DNA from: Myxococcales bacterium
GTDB taxonomy: Bacteria > Myxococcota > Bradymonadia > UBA7976 > UBA1532
DNA length: 64,000 bases
Assembly (NCBI GenBank): GCA_020633515.1
Contig: JACKDM010000015.1
Span: 1-64,000, forward strand
Reading direction: 5' to 3'
Shown one piece after another: positions 8,811-18,866 of this stretch (its first letter is position 1; each line of letters opens with the position of its first letter). The notes under the pieces were generated by a model. The model ran no database searches and was not told the DNA's origin. It was given only the letters and a program-made list of their open reading frames with translations. A program made the translations under genes and the position numbers.

Positions 8811-10807
8811 CGCAGCGCCGGGGTGCCGAGATCGGCGTAGGGGTCGACGATCTCGGGCTGGCCGCCCTCGACCCAGGGGTCGACGAACGCCTGCGCCTGA
8901 TGCTGCGCCTCGGGCGAGAGCGGGGTGCTCGCGTGGCGGCTCTCTTCGAGGACGCCGTCGTCGTTGGTGATGCGATCGAGCTGGGTGTAGCCCGCCGTCG
9001 CCTGACCGTCGCTCGCGTTGGCCTTCATCGGCGCCGCCTGCTGCTCGATCAGCTCGACCGGGGTGAAGACCGGCCCGACGTGCGGGATCCCGAGCGCGCG
9101 GGCGAGCGCGCGGCCGGTCGCGGGGGGCACGACCTCGTCGAAGGTCGAGACGGCGACGAGCAGGTTGATCGGCCCGCCGCCGCCGAGGCGGTCGCGCAGC
9201 ACGAACGGCGCCCAGGTCGCGGGATCGGCGCTGTCGATCGCGGCCTGGAGCACCGGCAGCAGCCGGTCGAAGCGCTCCTGCGAGCCGACGAGGTTGATGA
9301 GGATCGGCATGAAGTCGGCGATGCCGTCATTGTCGCTGATGAAGGTCGTCAGGTGCCCGCCGGGGACCTGCCACACCGCGAGGTCGAGCAGCGGATCGAG
9401 GCTCGCGAGCCCGGGGCCGAGCAGGCCGCCGAGGCTGACGCCGTAGTAGGCGATGTGATCGACGTCGAGCTCGGGGGTCCCGTCGCCGTCGATGTCGGGC
9501 GCCTGCCGCAACAGCCGCAGCCCTTGCAGGCGGTCGACGATGGTCTGGTTGAAGTTGCCGGCGAGGTGGCGGCCGTCGGCGCGCAGCTCGGCGATCTTGA
9601 GGCCGAGGAAGTCCATCGCCGTCGCCGATCCGTCGCCGTGCGCCGAGGTCGGGTGGTCGCCGTGGCGCAGCGCGTCCATCGCGACGACCGCGTAGCCGCG
9701 CGGGGTCCAGATCGCGGCGAGGCGCTCGGCCTGGTGGCGGTCGGAGCCGAGGCCGTGGCCGACGAAGAGCGTGGGGAAGGGGCCCTCGGCGTCGAGCGGC
9801 AGCCACAGGCGCACCGGCAGCGTCCACGGCGCCTTGGGGGCGGCGGTCAGGATCGCGCGGTCGTCGCGGTAGTCCCACGCCTCGAAGGTGCCCTCGCAGA
9901 CCCGCCACTGCTCGGCGTCTTCGCAGGTCGGCAGCGTCTGCCAGCCATAGTCGCGCGCCTGCACGTCGGCGGCGACCTCGGCGATGACGTCGAGCTCGCG
10001 GTGGGTGGTGAAGACCGCGGCGGCGCTGACATCGGCGGCCTTGACCCCGGCGGCGGCGAGCAGATCGGCGTAGCGCGGCGCGAGGCGGGCGAGGCGGGGG
10101 TCGTCGGCGGTGTCGGTCAACAGCGCCTTGAGGGTGTCGCTCGGCGCCGCGCAGCCGCCGTCTTCGGTCGCGAGCGCGGTGGTGACGACGAGCCCGTGGC
10201 GGGCGCCGGCGCGGAGCGGGCGGAGCGGCTGCACGATGAGGGTCGCGCCGCGGTCGGTGCGCCGCACGGTGTACGGCACCCGCGCCGGCGGATCGGCGTC
10301 GAGGTCGAGCAGCATCACCTCGTCGCTGTCGAGCGAGGCGTCGGGGCCGTCGGCGAACGCGGCCATCGGCGCGTCGAAGCGCACGACGATCGCGCCGTTG
10401 TGGCCGAAGCCCGAGAGCCCGGTCATCTCGGCCGCGCTCCCGGCGAAGATGCGGGGCAGCTTGCCGACCCACGGCGTCGCCTCGGGGTCGATCGCCAGCC
10501 GCAGCCCGGTCGGGCTCGTCGCGTCGTCGGCGGTCAGCAGATCGTCGGGGAAGGTCTGGAGCTCCTCGGCCGCGAAGGGATCGTAGAGCTGCGCCGCCGG
10601 CCCGGGGCACCAGGCCGTCGCTTCGGGCTCGGGCTCGGGCTCGGCGGCGTCGGGCGTGGGCTCGAGCGCGGCGTCGGGGGTCGCCTCGACGGCGGCGTCG
10701 GGCGCGGCGGGATCCTCGGCGGCGCCGCCGTCGTCGCAGCCGGGCAGCAGCGCGGAGAGCGCGGTCAGAAGCGAGAGCGCGGGGCGGACGAGCGGGGTCC
10801 GGGGCAT
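8807..10807 (-). CDS. Alpha/beta-hydrolase lipoprotein (lipase/esterase-like)
   Basis: A 666-residue exported protein with lipobox LLPGC, followed by an acidic A-P-D-A / E-P-E-P tether to about residue 65. The N-terminal third is a beta-rich region; the C-terminal part has a hydrolase fold with HG in FVGHGLGSDRHQ (oxyanion area) and a nucleophile elbow GVSLGG (GxSxG) near residue 459. Family architecture resembles large bacterial lipases with an added N-terminal domain. Probable role: ester hydrolysis at the cell surface. It overlaps the LNS2-like gene by 4 bp, which suggests the two products act together, perhaps on lipids. The start ATG 10807 is 97 bp from the stop of the GEGE lipoprotein gene. 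Confidence 0.82.
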   Translation of the reverse strand: MPRTPLVRPALSLLTALSALLPGCDDGGAAEDPAAPDAAVEATPDAALEPTPDAAEPEPEPEATAWCPGPAAQLYDPFAAEELQTFPDDLLTADDATSPTGLRLAIDPEATPWVGKLPRIFAGSAAEMTGLSGFGHNGAIVVRFDAPMAAFADGPDASLDSDEVMLLDLDADPPARVPYTVRRTDRGATLIVQPLRPLRAGARHGLVVTTALATEDGGCAAPSDTLKALLTDTADDPRLARLAPRYADLLAAAGVKAADVSAAAVFTTHRELDVIAEVAADVQARDYGWQTLPTCEDAEQWRVCEGTFEAWDYRDDRAILTAAPKAPWTLPVRLWLPLDAEGPFPTLFVGHGLGSDRHQAERLAAIWTPRGYAVVAMDALRHGDHPTSAHGDGSATAMDFLGLKIAELRADGRHLAGNFNQTIVDRLQGLRLLRQAPDIDGDGTPELDVDHIAYYGVSLGGLLGPGLASLDPLLDLAVWQVPGGHLTTFISDNDGIADFMPILINLVGSQERFDRLLPVLQAAIDSADPATWAPFVLRDRLGGGGPINLLVAVSTFDEVVPPATGRALARALGIPHVGPVFTPVELIEQQAAPMKANASDGQATAGYTQLDRITNDDGVLEESRHASTPLSPEAQHQAQAFVDPWVEGGQPEIVDPYADLGTPALR

Positions 10808-10824
10808 CGACGGTCTCCATCAAG

Positions 10825-10840
10825 CCGGGCGCGCGCCCGG
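10825..10840. other. 16-bp perfect palindrome upstream of the hydrolase gene
   Basis: CCGGGCGCGCGCCCGG lies 17 bp before the start codon of the minus-strand hydrolase gene. A T run follows only on the plus strand, so it does not look like a terminator for the minus-strand genes. It could form a hairpin in the leader or bind a dimeric regulator; in DNA this GC-rich it could also be chance. Confidence 0.3.
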
Positions 10841-10904
10841 GCCGGGGGGTGGATGTTTTTCGGCGAGCGGGGCGGTGTGGCGCAAGGGCCGAGTCACCGG
10901 GCCG

Positions 10905-13184
<2,280 letters not shown>

Positions 13185-13360
13185 CGCTCCCACTCCCCGA
13201 GGCGCCCCGGCGCCCCCGCCAGTTCCGACATCTGGAAGGCAATGCCCCGCCCCTGCCATCCGGGTCAACCCCGCCGCCACTTTCGCGGGTGAACCCACGC
13301 CCCCGACCCGCTACACTCTCGCCCCGACCGACCCCAACCACCCCCGCCCCGAGGAGCCCC

Positions 13361-14503
13361 GTGGTCGACTTCCGCCTCTCGCAAGAACAAGTCCAGCTCC
13401 GCGACCTCGCCCGCGACTTCGCCCGCAACGAGATCCGCCCCGTCGCCGCCCACCACGATCACACCGGCGAGTTCCCCATCGAGGTCCTGCGCAAGGCCTG
13501 GTCGCTCGGCCTCATGAACACCCACATCCCCGAAGAGTACGGCGGCCTCGGCCTCGGCACCCTCGACGGCGCCATCATCGGCGAAGAGCACGCCTGGGGC
13601 TGCACCGGCATCAGCACCGCCATCGAGGCCAACACGCTCGCCGAGGCGCCCGTCATCGTCGCCGGCAACGAAGCGCAGAAGAAGAAGTACCTCGGCCGCA
13701 TGACCGAAGAGTTCCTCTTCGCCGCCTACGGCGTCACCGAGCCCGGCGCCGGCTCCGACGTCGCCAGCATCCGCACCACCGCCCGCAAGCAAGGCGACGC
13801 CTACGTGCTCAACGGCGGCAAGATGTGGATCACCAATGCCGGCAAGGCCAACTGGTTCTTCGTGCTCGCCAAGACCGACCCCGACGCCGGCCACCGCGGC
13901 ATGACCGGCTTCATCGTCGACGGCGACAGCCAAGGCATCAGCCTCGGCAAGAAGGAATGGAACATGGGCCAGCGCGCGAGCGACACCCGCGCGGTCACCT
14001 TCGAAGAGGTCGTCGTCCCCGCCGAGAACCGCCTCGGCAACGAAGGCGAAGGCTTCAAGATCGCGATGAAGGCCTTCGACAAGACCCGCCCCCTCGTCGC
14101 CTCCGGCGCCGTCGGCCTCGCCCGCGCCGCCTTCGAGCACGCCGTCGACTACGCCAAGGAGCGCAAGACCTTCGGCGTCCCCATCGCCAGCCATCAAGCG
14201 ATCGCGTTCATGATCGCCGACATGGCCAAGGACATCGAAGCCGCCCGCCTCCTCGTCTGGCAGGCCTCGTGGGCCATCGACCAGGGCCTGCGCAACACCA
14301 AGCTCGCCGCCTTCGCCAAGTGCTTCGCCGGCGACACCGCCCACCGCGTCGCCTCCGACGCCGTGCAGGTCTTCGGCGGCAACGGCTTCAACACCGAGTA
14401 CCCGGTCGAGAAGCTCCTGCGTGACTCGAAGATCTTCCAGATCTACGAAGGCACCAGCCAGATCCAGCGTGTCATCATCGCCAAGGACATCTTCGGCCGC
14501 TGA
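13361..14503 (+). CDS. Acyl-CoA dehydrogenase
   Basis: A 380-residue flavoprotein dehydrogenase that makes trans-2-enoyl-CoA in fatty-acid or branched-chain oxidation and passes electrons to ETF. GTG 13361 is chosen because GAGGAG lies just before it and it gives the normal start VDFRLSQEQ. Signatures are [16 protein letters not shown] (FAD and substrate binding), [14 protein letters not shown], the [14 protein letters not shown] segment, and near the end [10 protein letters not shown], whose Glu (about residue 362) is the catalytic base position used by short- and medium-chain enzymes. No other beta-oxidation gene is nearby. Chain length cannot be told from sequence alone. Confidence 0.93.
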   Translation: MVDFRLSQEQVQLRDLARDFARNEIRPVAAHHDHTGEFPIEVLRKAWSLGLMNTHIPEEYGGLGLGTLDGAIIGEEHAWGCTGISTAIEANTLAEAPVIVAGNEAQKKKYLGRMTEEFLFAAYGVTEPGAGSDVASIRTTARKQGDAYVLNGGKMWITNAGKANWFFVLAKTDPDAGHRGMTGFIVDGDSQGISLGKKEWNMGQRASDTRAVTFEEVVVPAENRLGNEGEGFKIAMKAFDKTRPLVASGAVGLARAAFEHAVDYAKERKTFGVPIASHQAIAFMIADMAKDIEAARLLVWQASWAIDQGLRNTKLAAFAKCFAGDTAHRVASDAVQVFGGNGFNTEYPVEKLLRDSKIFQIYEGTSQIQRVIIAKDIFGR

Positions 14504-14533
14504 GCGTGTCTCGTCGCTCCCGGCGGCCTCTCC

Positions 14534-14567
14534 TTGCCCTCGAACTTCGAATGAACTACAGTGTAGT
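14534..14567 (+). promoter_or_regulatory. Predicted promoter and palindromic operator of brnTA
   Basis: TTGCCC (14534-14539) and TACAGT (14557-14562) are spaced by 17 bp, as expected for a sigma-70-type promoter. The -10 overlaps ACTACAGTGTAGT (14555-14567), whose two 6-bp arms are exact inverse complements about a central G. A dimeric ribbon-helix-helix antitoxin binding here would block transcription, which matches the known autoregulation of BrnTA modules. Confidence 0.6.
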
Positions 14568-14587
14568 GCATCACGTTCGGAGGCCGC

Positions 14588-14866
14588 ATGCGGTTCGAGT
14601 GGGACGAGACGAAGGCGACGACCAACAAGCAAAAGCACGGCGTCAGCTTCGAAGAGGCGCAGACCGTCTTCTTCGACGACAACGCCTTGCTCTACGACGA
14701 CCCCGACCATTCGCAGGATGAGGACCGATTCATCCTCCTCGGACCGAGCGCCCGGCTGCGACTCTTGATCGTCGTGCATTGCTACCAGGAGACAGACGAG
14801 ATCATCCGGATCATCTCTGCCCGAAAGGCGACCCGACGAGAGCAGCAAGAGTATCTGATTAAGTGA
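14588..14866 (+). CDS. brnT: BrnT-family toxin
   Basis: The 92-residue protein begins MRFEWDETKATTNKQKHGVS, the usual BrnT start, where a W-D-x-x-K and K-H-G pattern precedes a helix and sheet of the RelE-like fold. The C-terminal IIRIISARKATRRE segment also matches the family. BrnT toxins are ribonucleases that cut mRNA and stop growth until bound by BrnA. GGAGG at 14579 precedes ATG 14588. The antitoxin gene lies 26 bp downstream. GC content of this pair is visibly lower than that of flanking genes, consistent with horizontal acquisition. Confidence 0.9.
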   Translation: MRFEWDETKATTNKQKHGVSFEEAQTVFFDDNALLYDDPDHSQDEDRFILLGPSARLRLLIVVHCYQETDEIIRIISARKATRREQQEYLIK

Positions 14867-14892
14867 GTTTTTGATTACAATGAGGTGATGTG

Positions 14893-15117
14893 ATGCGCGA
14901 AGAATATGACTTCCATGAGATGGCTCCCCGCAAGAACCCGTACGCTCGGCGGCTGAAGAAGCAGATCACGATCCGCCTCGGTGAAGATGTGCTCGCCTAT
15001 TTCAACGCGATGTCCGACGAGACCGGCGTGCCCTACCAGCGGCTCATCGACCTCTACTTGAGGGACTGCATGACCAGCCACCGTCGGATCTCGGTGCGAT
15101 GGGAAGAGCAGCCATAG
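14893..15117 (+). CDS. brnA: BrnA-family antitoxin
   Basis: A 74-residue protein with the core KKQITIRLGEDVLAYFNAMS, a beta strand for operator contact, followed by ETGVPYQRLIDLYLRDC, giving the ribbon-helix-helix fold of BrnA antitoxins. BrnA neutralises BrnT and represses the pair. GAGG at 14882 is well spaced for ATG 14893; a GTG three bases earlier is less likely. It is the second gene of the operon, the usual toxin-first order for BrnTA. The sequence is AT-richer than its surroundings. Confidence 0.88.
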   Translation: MREEYDFHEMAPRKNPYARRLKKQITIRLGEDVLAYFNAMSDETGVPYQRLIDLYLRDCMTSHRRISVRWEEQP

Positions 15118-15145
15118 AGTCGCCTGCGACCAAGCGAGACGCACC

Positions 15146-15523
15146 ATGATCGTGCAGCGTGACTTCCTGATGCGGCAGATCGAGCAGCTCAGCGCCGCGC
15201 TCGCGCGCTGGGCCACCGGCCAGCCGGCCGAAGACGACGCGCACACGCTCGACCAGAGCGAGGCCGACGTCACCCGCGTCGCCGGGCTCGGGGTCGACAT
15301 TGCCGAGCGCGTGCCCGCCGAGACCGTCGCGACCCTCGTCGACGGCGACGCAAACAAGCTCCTCGCGCTCGGGCTCGCGCTCGGCCGCCGCGCGTGGCGC
15401 CACGAAGACCCGTCCCGCGCCCGCGCCGCGCTCCGCCTGCTCGACCTCGCCGCCGCCCGCGGCGCCACCGCCGATGACCTCGCCGCCGCCCGCGACGGGC
15501 TGATGAGCCTCGCGCTCGGTTGA
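15146..15523 (+). CDS. Small DUF6483-like protein
   Basis: The 125-residue protein starts MIVQRDFLMRQIEQLSAALAR, which resembles the start of DUF6483 proteins (M-I-x-R-D-Y-x-x-R-x-I-E-Q). The rest is helical and Ala/Leu/Arg-rich, with a possible TPR-like repeat in the last 50 residues (RAALRLLDLAAARGAT). No signal peptide or catalytic motif is seen, and no function is known. It starts 28 bp after brnA but has the high-GC codon use of the host genome, so it is probably not part of the toxin-antitoxin module. The stop codon runs into a GATGCCATC motif. Confidence 0.7.
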   Translation: MIVQRDFLMRQIEQLSAALARWATGQPAEDDAHTLDQSEADVTRVAGLGVDIAERVPAETVATLVDGDANKLLALGLALGRRAWRHEDPSRARAALRLLDLAAARGATADDLAAARDGLMSLALG

Positions 15524-15550
15524 TGCCATCCGAGTGGCCGCGATGCCATC
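15522..15550. repeat. Two GATGCCATC motifs after a stop codon
   Basis: Exact copies at 15522-15530 and 15542-15550 are separated by 11 bp. The first overlaps the TGA of the preceding gene. They lie in the 145-bp gap before the HAD-like gene and belong to the scattered GATGSCATC set. Confidence 0.75.
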
Positions 15551-15668
15551 AACCTTTGACCGAACGATGACATGCCACCGGTCTGCGGCACGCCTTTGAC
15601 GCAACCATGACGCCGCGCCCGCCCGCGGCGGTTATCCTTGCCTCCGATTCGCAGCCACGGAGGCAAAT

Positions 15669-17207
15669 ATGGCAGGCGTCCCCTTCGACCATGGCATCGG
15701 CCACCTCCCCCGCGGCGAGAGCCACGCCCGCTGCGTCGACCGCCTCGTCGTGCACGGCCCGCCGATCGACTTCGCGACGCTCGCCCGCCGCGCGATCCCC
15801 AGCGACACCACCCACCTCGTCCTCGACCTCGACCGCACCACCCACCTCGGCCGCAACCTCGGCGAGCTCCTCGGCTGGGAGCTCGCCGGCTGGCACGCCT
15901 ACGGCGACGCCCACGCCGCCGCGCACGACCACCGCCACCCGCTCGGCCGCTTCTGGCTCGACCCCCGCCGCCCGCTCGCCGCCGCCGGCTACCTGCTCCG
16001 CGCGATCCGCGTCTGGGCCCACCCCGGGCTGCGCTACCTCTTCCACGGCCGCCTCGCCCCCCGCACCCTCGCCGGCCGCCGCCGCCGCGCCCGCCGCTAC
16101 GGCGCCCAGCCCATGCGCGCCATCCAGCGCCACCCGCAGACCGCGCTCCTCAGCCAGATCGCCGCGCTCCCCTCCGGCGTCGCCGCGACCCTCGCCCGCC
16201 GCGTCTGGGACCGCCACGCCCCCGACCAGGTCATCACGCGCGACGACCTCGACGCGCTCCGCGCCCGCATCCCCGGCCTCGTCATCGTGCTCTCGAGCGC
16301 CTCCCCCCGCGCCACCGTCGAGGCCGCCGCCCAAGCGCTCGGCGTCGACGACGCGCTGTGGAGCACCGTCGAAGACCACGCCGGCCGCGCCACCGCCTCC
16401 TACCGCCAGCACCGCCTCGACCTCCAGCCCCGCCCCGAGCGCATCGGCGACCCCGCCGCCGAGATCATCAACGCCGGCGTCGCGAAGATCGAGCGCCTCC
16501 GCGCGCGCCACCCCGCCATGTTCGCCCCCGGCGCCCGCGTCGTCGGGATCAGCGACACCGGCCACGGCGAAGACCACTGCTGGGTCGAGCACTTCGCCCG
16601 CGTCATCGACGTCAACGCCGTCGACCCCTACTCACCGATCGTGCCCGCCGGCGCCCCGATCGAAGAGATCCACTCCGCGCACCTGCTCACCGCCCGTGAG
16701 CGCGAGCGCCACGCCGCCGGCGACCCCGAGTGGCTCGACCCCCGCCGCGACCCCGCCGTGCGCGCCGCCCGCCACCGCGTCTTCGACGCCGCCGGGCTCG
16801 ACGCCGCGCTCGGGCCCCACCGCGACGCGATCGAAGCCCACGCCGCCGACCTCGCCGCCGCCCACGCCGCCGTCGCGCCCGCGCTCGACGCCCTCGCCGC
16901 CCGCCACGCCGCGCTCATCGCCGAGATCGCCGCCACCGTGCGCGCCCACAACGCCGGCGACCGCCGCGCGCTCGCCCGCCTCCGCCGCCAGATCCGCCTC
17001 GAAGACGCGCTCGCCGCCCAAGCCGCCGCCATCGGCGAGCCGGTCGCGCTCGCCCGCCTCGAGATCGAGACGCTCCGCGCCGACGCCCGCCGCGCCCTCG
17101 ACCCGTCCCCCCGCGCGATCAGCCCGCCCGCGACCGCCCGGCGAGCGCCACCAGCACCAGCCCCACCAGCGCCGGCGCCGTCTGCACATAGAGGATCGAC
17201 ATCTTGA
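15669..17207 (+). CDS. HAD-superfamily hydrolase-like protein
   Basis: A 512-residue protein with HAD motifs spread over the first 320 residues: nucleophile motif LVLDLDRTTHLGRN (D-x-D-x-T, near 50), motif II in VIVLSSASPRAT (near 220), and motif IV-like GISDTGHGEDHCW (near 300). The insert between I and II is a helical cap. Residues from about 390 are an Ala/Arg-rich helix, possibly coiled coil. The last 30 residues (Pro/Ala-rich) lie over the 3' end of the convergent DUF1304 gene. A phosphatase is likely; the substrate is unknown. The start ATG 15669 follows GGAGG. Confidence 0.75.
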   Translation: MAGVPFDHGIGHLPRGESHARCVDRLVVHGPPIDFATLARRAIPSDTTHLVLDLDRTTHLGRNLGELLGWELAGWHAYGDAHAAAHDHRHPLGRFWLDPRRPLAAAGYLLRAIRVWAHPGLRYLFHGRLAPRTLAGRRRRARRYGAQPMRAIQRHPQTALLSQIAALPSGVAATLARRVWDRHAPDQVITRDDLDALRARIPGLVIVLSSASPRATVEAAAQALGVDDALWSTVEDHAGRATASYRQHRLDLQPRPERIGDPAAEIINAGVAKIERLRARHPAMFAPGARVVGISDTGHGEDHCWVEHFARVIDVNAVDPYSPIVPAGAPIEEIHSAHLLTARERERHAAGDPEWLDPRRDPAVRAARHRVFDAAGLDAALGPHRDAIEAHAADLAAAHAAVAPALDALAARHAALIAEIAATVRAHNAGDRRALARLRRQIRLEDALAAQAAAIGEPVALARLEIETLRADARRALDPSPRAISPPATARRAPPAPAPPAPAPSAHRGSTS

Positions 17208-17499
17208 CCGTCATCGCCCCGTAGACGCCCGCGACCGCCACGCAGGCGAGGAAGAACACCCGGAGCTGCCGCGCGATCCGCGCGTCGGGGTGGAGCGCGC
17301 CCCACAACAGCCCCGCCGCCAGAAACCCGTTGTACAGCCCCTGGTTGGCCGCCAGCGTCGCCGACGCCGCCGCGAACTCGGGCGTCGTGCCGAAGGTCTT
17401 CATGCCACGCTCGGTCTGCCAGAGGAACATCTCGAGCACCAGGATGTAGAGGTGCAACAGACCGACGAGCGCCACCACCACCTGCGCCGCGCGCTTCAT
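17119..17499 (-). CDS. DUF1304 family membrane protein
   Basis: A 126-residue integral membrane protein with four predicted helices. It begins MKRAAQVVVALVGLLHLYIL and has the family signatures EMFLW and a GLYNGFLA segment in NQGLYNGFLAAGLLW. DUF1304 proteins are small inner-membrane proteins of unknown function. A GGGAGG ribosome site lies before ATG 17499. Its last 29 codons overlap, tail to tail, the end of the HAD-like gene on the other strand. Confidence 0.88.
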   Translation of the reverse strand: MKRAAQVVVALVGLLHLYILVLEMFLWQTERGMKTFGTTPEFAAASATLAANQGLYNGFLAAGLLWGALHPDARIARQLRVFFLACVAVAGVYGAMTVKMSILYVQTAPALVGLVLVALAGRSRAG

Positions 17500-17559
17500 G
17501 ACTGCCTCCCACCGAAGTCGTGCATCGAGCCTATGCCGCTCCCCACCGATCGTCCACTC

Positions 17560-18330
17560 TCATCGCCGCGCCACGCAGCGCGGATGCAGCAGCTCGGGGC
17601 GGTACTCGAAGTGCATCGTGTCATAGTGATGCCACTTGCCACCCCAAACGAAGCCATGCCGCTCGAAGACCTCGACGATCGCGAGCGGGATGCGATTGCG
17701 CCATGGCAGATCGGGCTCGCGCTTCACCGCCCAGCGCCAGTAGTCGGTGTGGCGCACGTCGACGTCGATCGCGACCCCGTGCGCGTGCGCGCTCAGCCGC
17801 GTCGTGCCCGCGATCGGCCGCCAGTTGAAGGTGCCCGCGGTGATCTTCACGTAGCGGTGCAGATCCGCCGGCAGCGCGTCGAGCTCGGCGCTCACCCGCG
17901 CGAGCGCCGCCGCCGCGCCGTGCGCCCGGTGGAACCGCACCGGCCTGCCGCCGTGCTTCGGCATCCACGCCACCTCGACGAGCGCCGCCTGCACCGCGCG
18001 CGCGTCTTTGCCATACAGCGCGTCCATCAGCCCGCGGTGGCGCACCCGCCCCGGATCCTCACCGCGCGGCGGCGGCGTCGAGCCGGGGCCGATGGCATAC
18101 CGCCAGGTGAAGATGTCATTCACATCGGGCCCGTCGAGCAAGACATCGCCACGCTTGCCCTCGATGCCATCGTCCCACACCAGCCGGGTGCCATCGACGA
18201 GCACCAGCGCCTTGCCATCGAGCCGATCGATCACGGTGGGGTGGCTCTCGCGCAGGCAGGTGAAGGCATCGGCGTCCGCCAGCGGCGGCGAGGCGAGCAG
18301 GGCGAGCAGCGCCAGCAGCGCCGATGACAT
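17560..18330 (-). CDS. M15-family D-Ala-D-Ala carboxypeptidase-like protein
   Basis: A 256-residue exported protein with a signal peptide (MSSALLALLALLA). The zinc peptidase motif SAHAHGVAIDVDV (S-x-H-x-x-G-x-A-x-D) supplies the first His and Asp ligands, and HYDTMHFEYRPE near the end supplies the last His and catalytic Glu region. This is the VanY/M15 pattern; such enzymes trim the terminal D-Ala of peptidoglycan stems in the periplasm. The start codon shares one base with the stop of the response-regulator gene (TGATG), so translation is coupled. Several GATGSCATC-like words lie inside the gene. Confidence 0.85.
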   Translation of the reverse strand: MSSALLALLALLASPPLADADAFTCLRESHPTVIDRLDGKALVLVDGTRLVWDDGIEGKRGDVLLDGPDVNDIFTWRYAIGPGSTPPPRGEDPGRVRHRGLMDALYGKDARAVQAALVEVAWMPKHGGRPVRFHRAHGAAAALARVSAELDALPADLHRYVKITAGTFNWRPIAGTTRLSAHAHGVAIDVDVRHTDYWRWAVKREPDLPWRNRIPLAIVEVFERHGFVWGGKWHHYDTMHFEYRPELLHPRCVARR

Positions 18331-18728
18331 CAACGCATCCGGTGCCCGCCGCGCTCTTCGAGCACCCGGCGCACCTTGCCGATGATGTCTTCGATCTGGA
18401 ATGGCTTGGTCACATAGAACTTCGCGCCCACGTTGATGCCTTCGATCATCGAGTGCGGGTCGCTCTTGGCGGTGAGGAAGATGACCGGGATGCTGCGCGT
18501 CTCGCGGCGGTTCTTGAGCGCCTTGGTGAAGGTCAGCCCGTCGAGGATCGGCATCATCACGTCGACGATGATCAGATCGGGGCGGTAGTCTTCGAGCACC
18601 CGCAGCCCGTCGAGGCCGTCGACCGCCTCGCGCACCTCGTAGTCGTGTTTGGTCAGGAGCCGCGCGACCATCTGCCGGACGTGCGCTTCGTCTTCGACGA
18701 GGAGGATGCTCTTCTTTTCTTCGGCCAT
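18330..18728 (-). CDS. Single-domain response regulator
   Basis: A 132-residue receiver domain with no output domain. It has the acidic pair ED at 12-13, phosphoacceptor Asp56 in IIVDVMMP, Thr86 in FLTAK and Lys108 in VTKPF, so all phosphorylation residues are present. Such proteins act through protein contacts, or as phosphate shuttles, in the cytoplasm. No histidine kinase is nearby. The stop overlaps the start of an M15 cell-wall peptidase gene; shared regulation or a wall-related role is inferred from this. Confidence 0.92.
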   Translation of the reverse strand: MAEEKKSILLVEDEAHVRQMVARLLTKHDYEVREAVDGLDGLRVLEDYRPDLIIVDVMMPILDGLTFTKALKNRRETRSIPVIFLTAKSDPHSMIEGINVGAKFYVTKPFQIEDIIGKVRRVLEERGGHRMR

Positions 18729-18866
18729 TCGTCCCTCGGCTCTCGCGTCGATCCTGCATACCCGATCGGCGCCCGGATGGGCAATCTCGACAGTGGCGTT
18801 GCACCGTTACGGTGCAACCGCTTTCACCTGTGGATCGCGATCGGCAGCCGCTAGAATCCGCCAGCG

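Noticed and set aside
10825..10840. Intrinsic terminator between the GEGE lipoprotein and hydrolase genes
   Set aside because: The T run is on the wrong strand for both minus-strand genes, so it was kept only as a palindrome.
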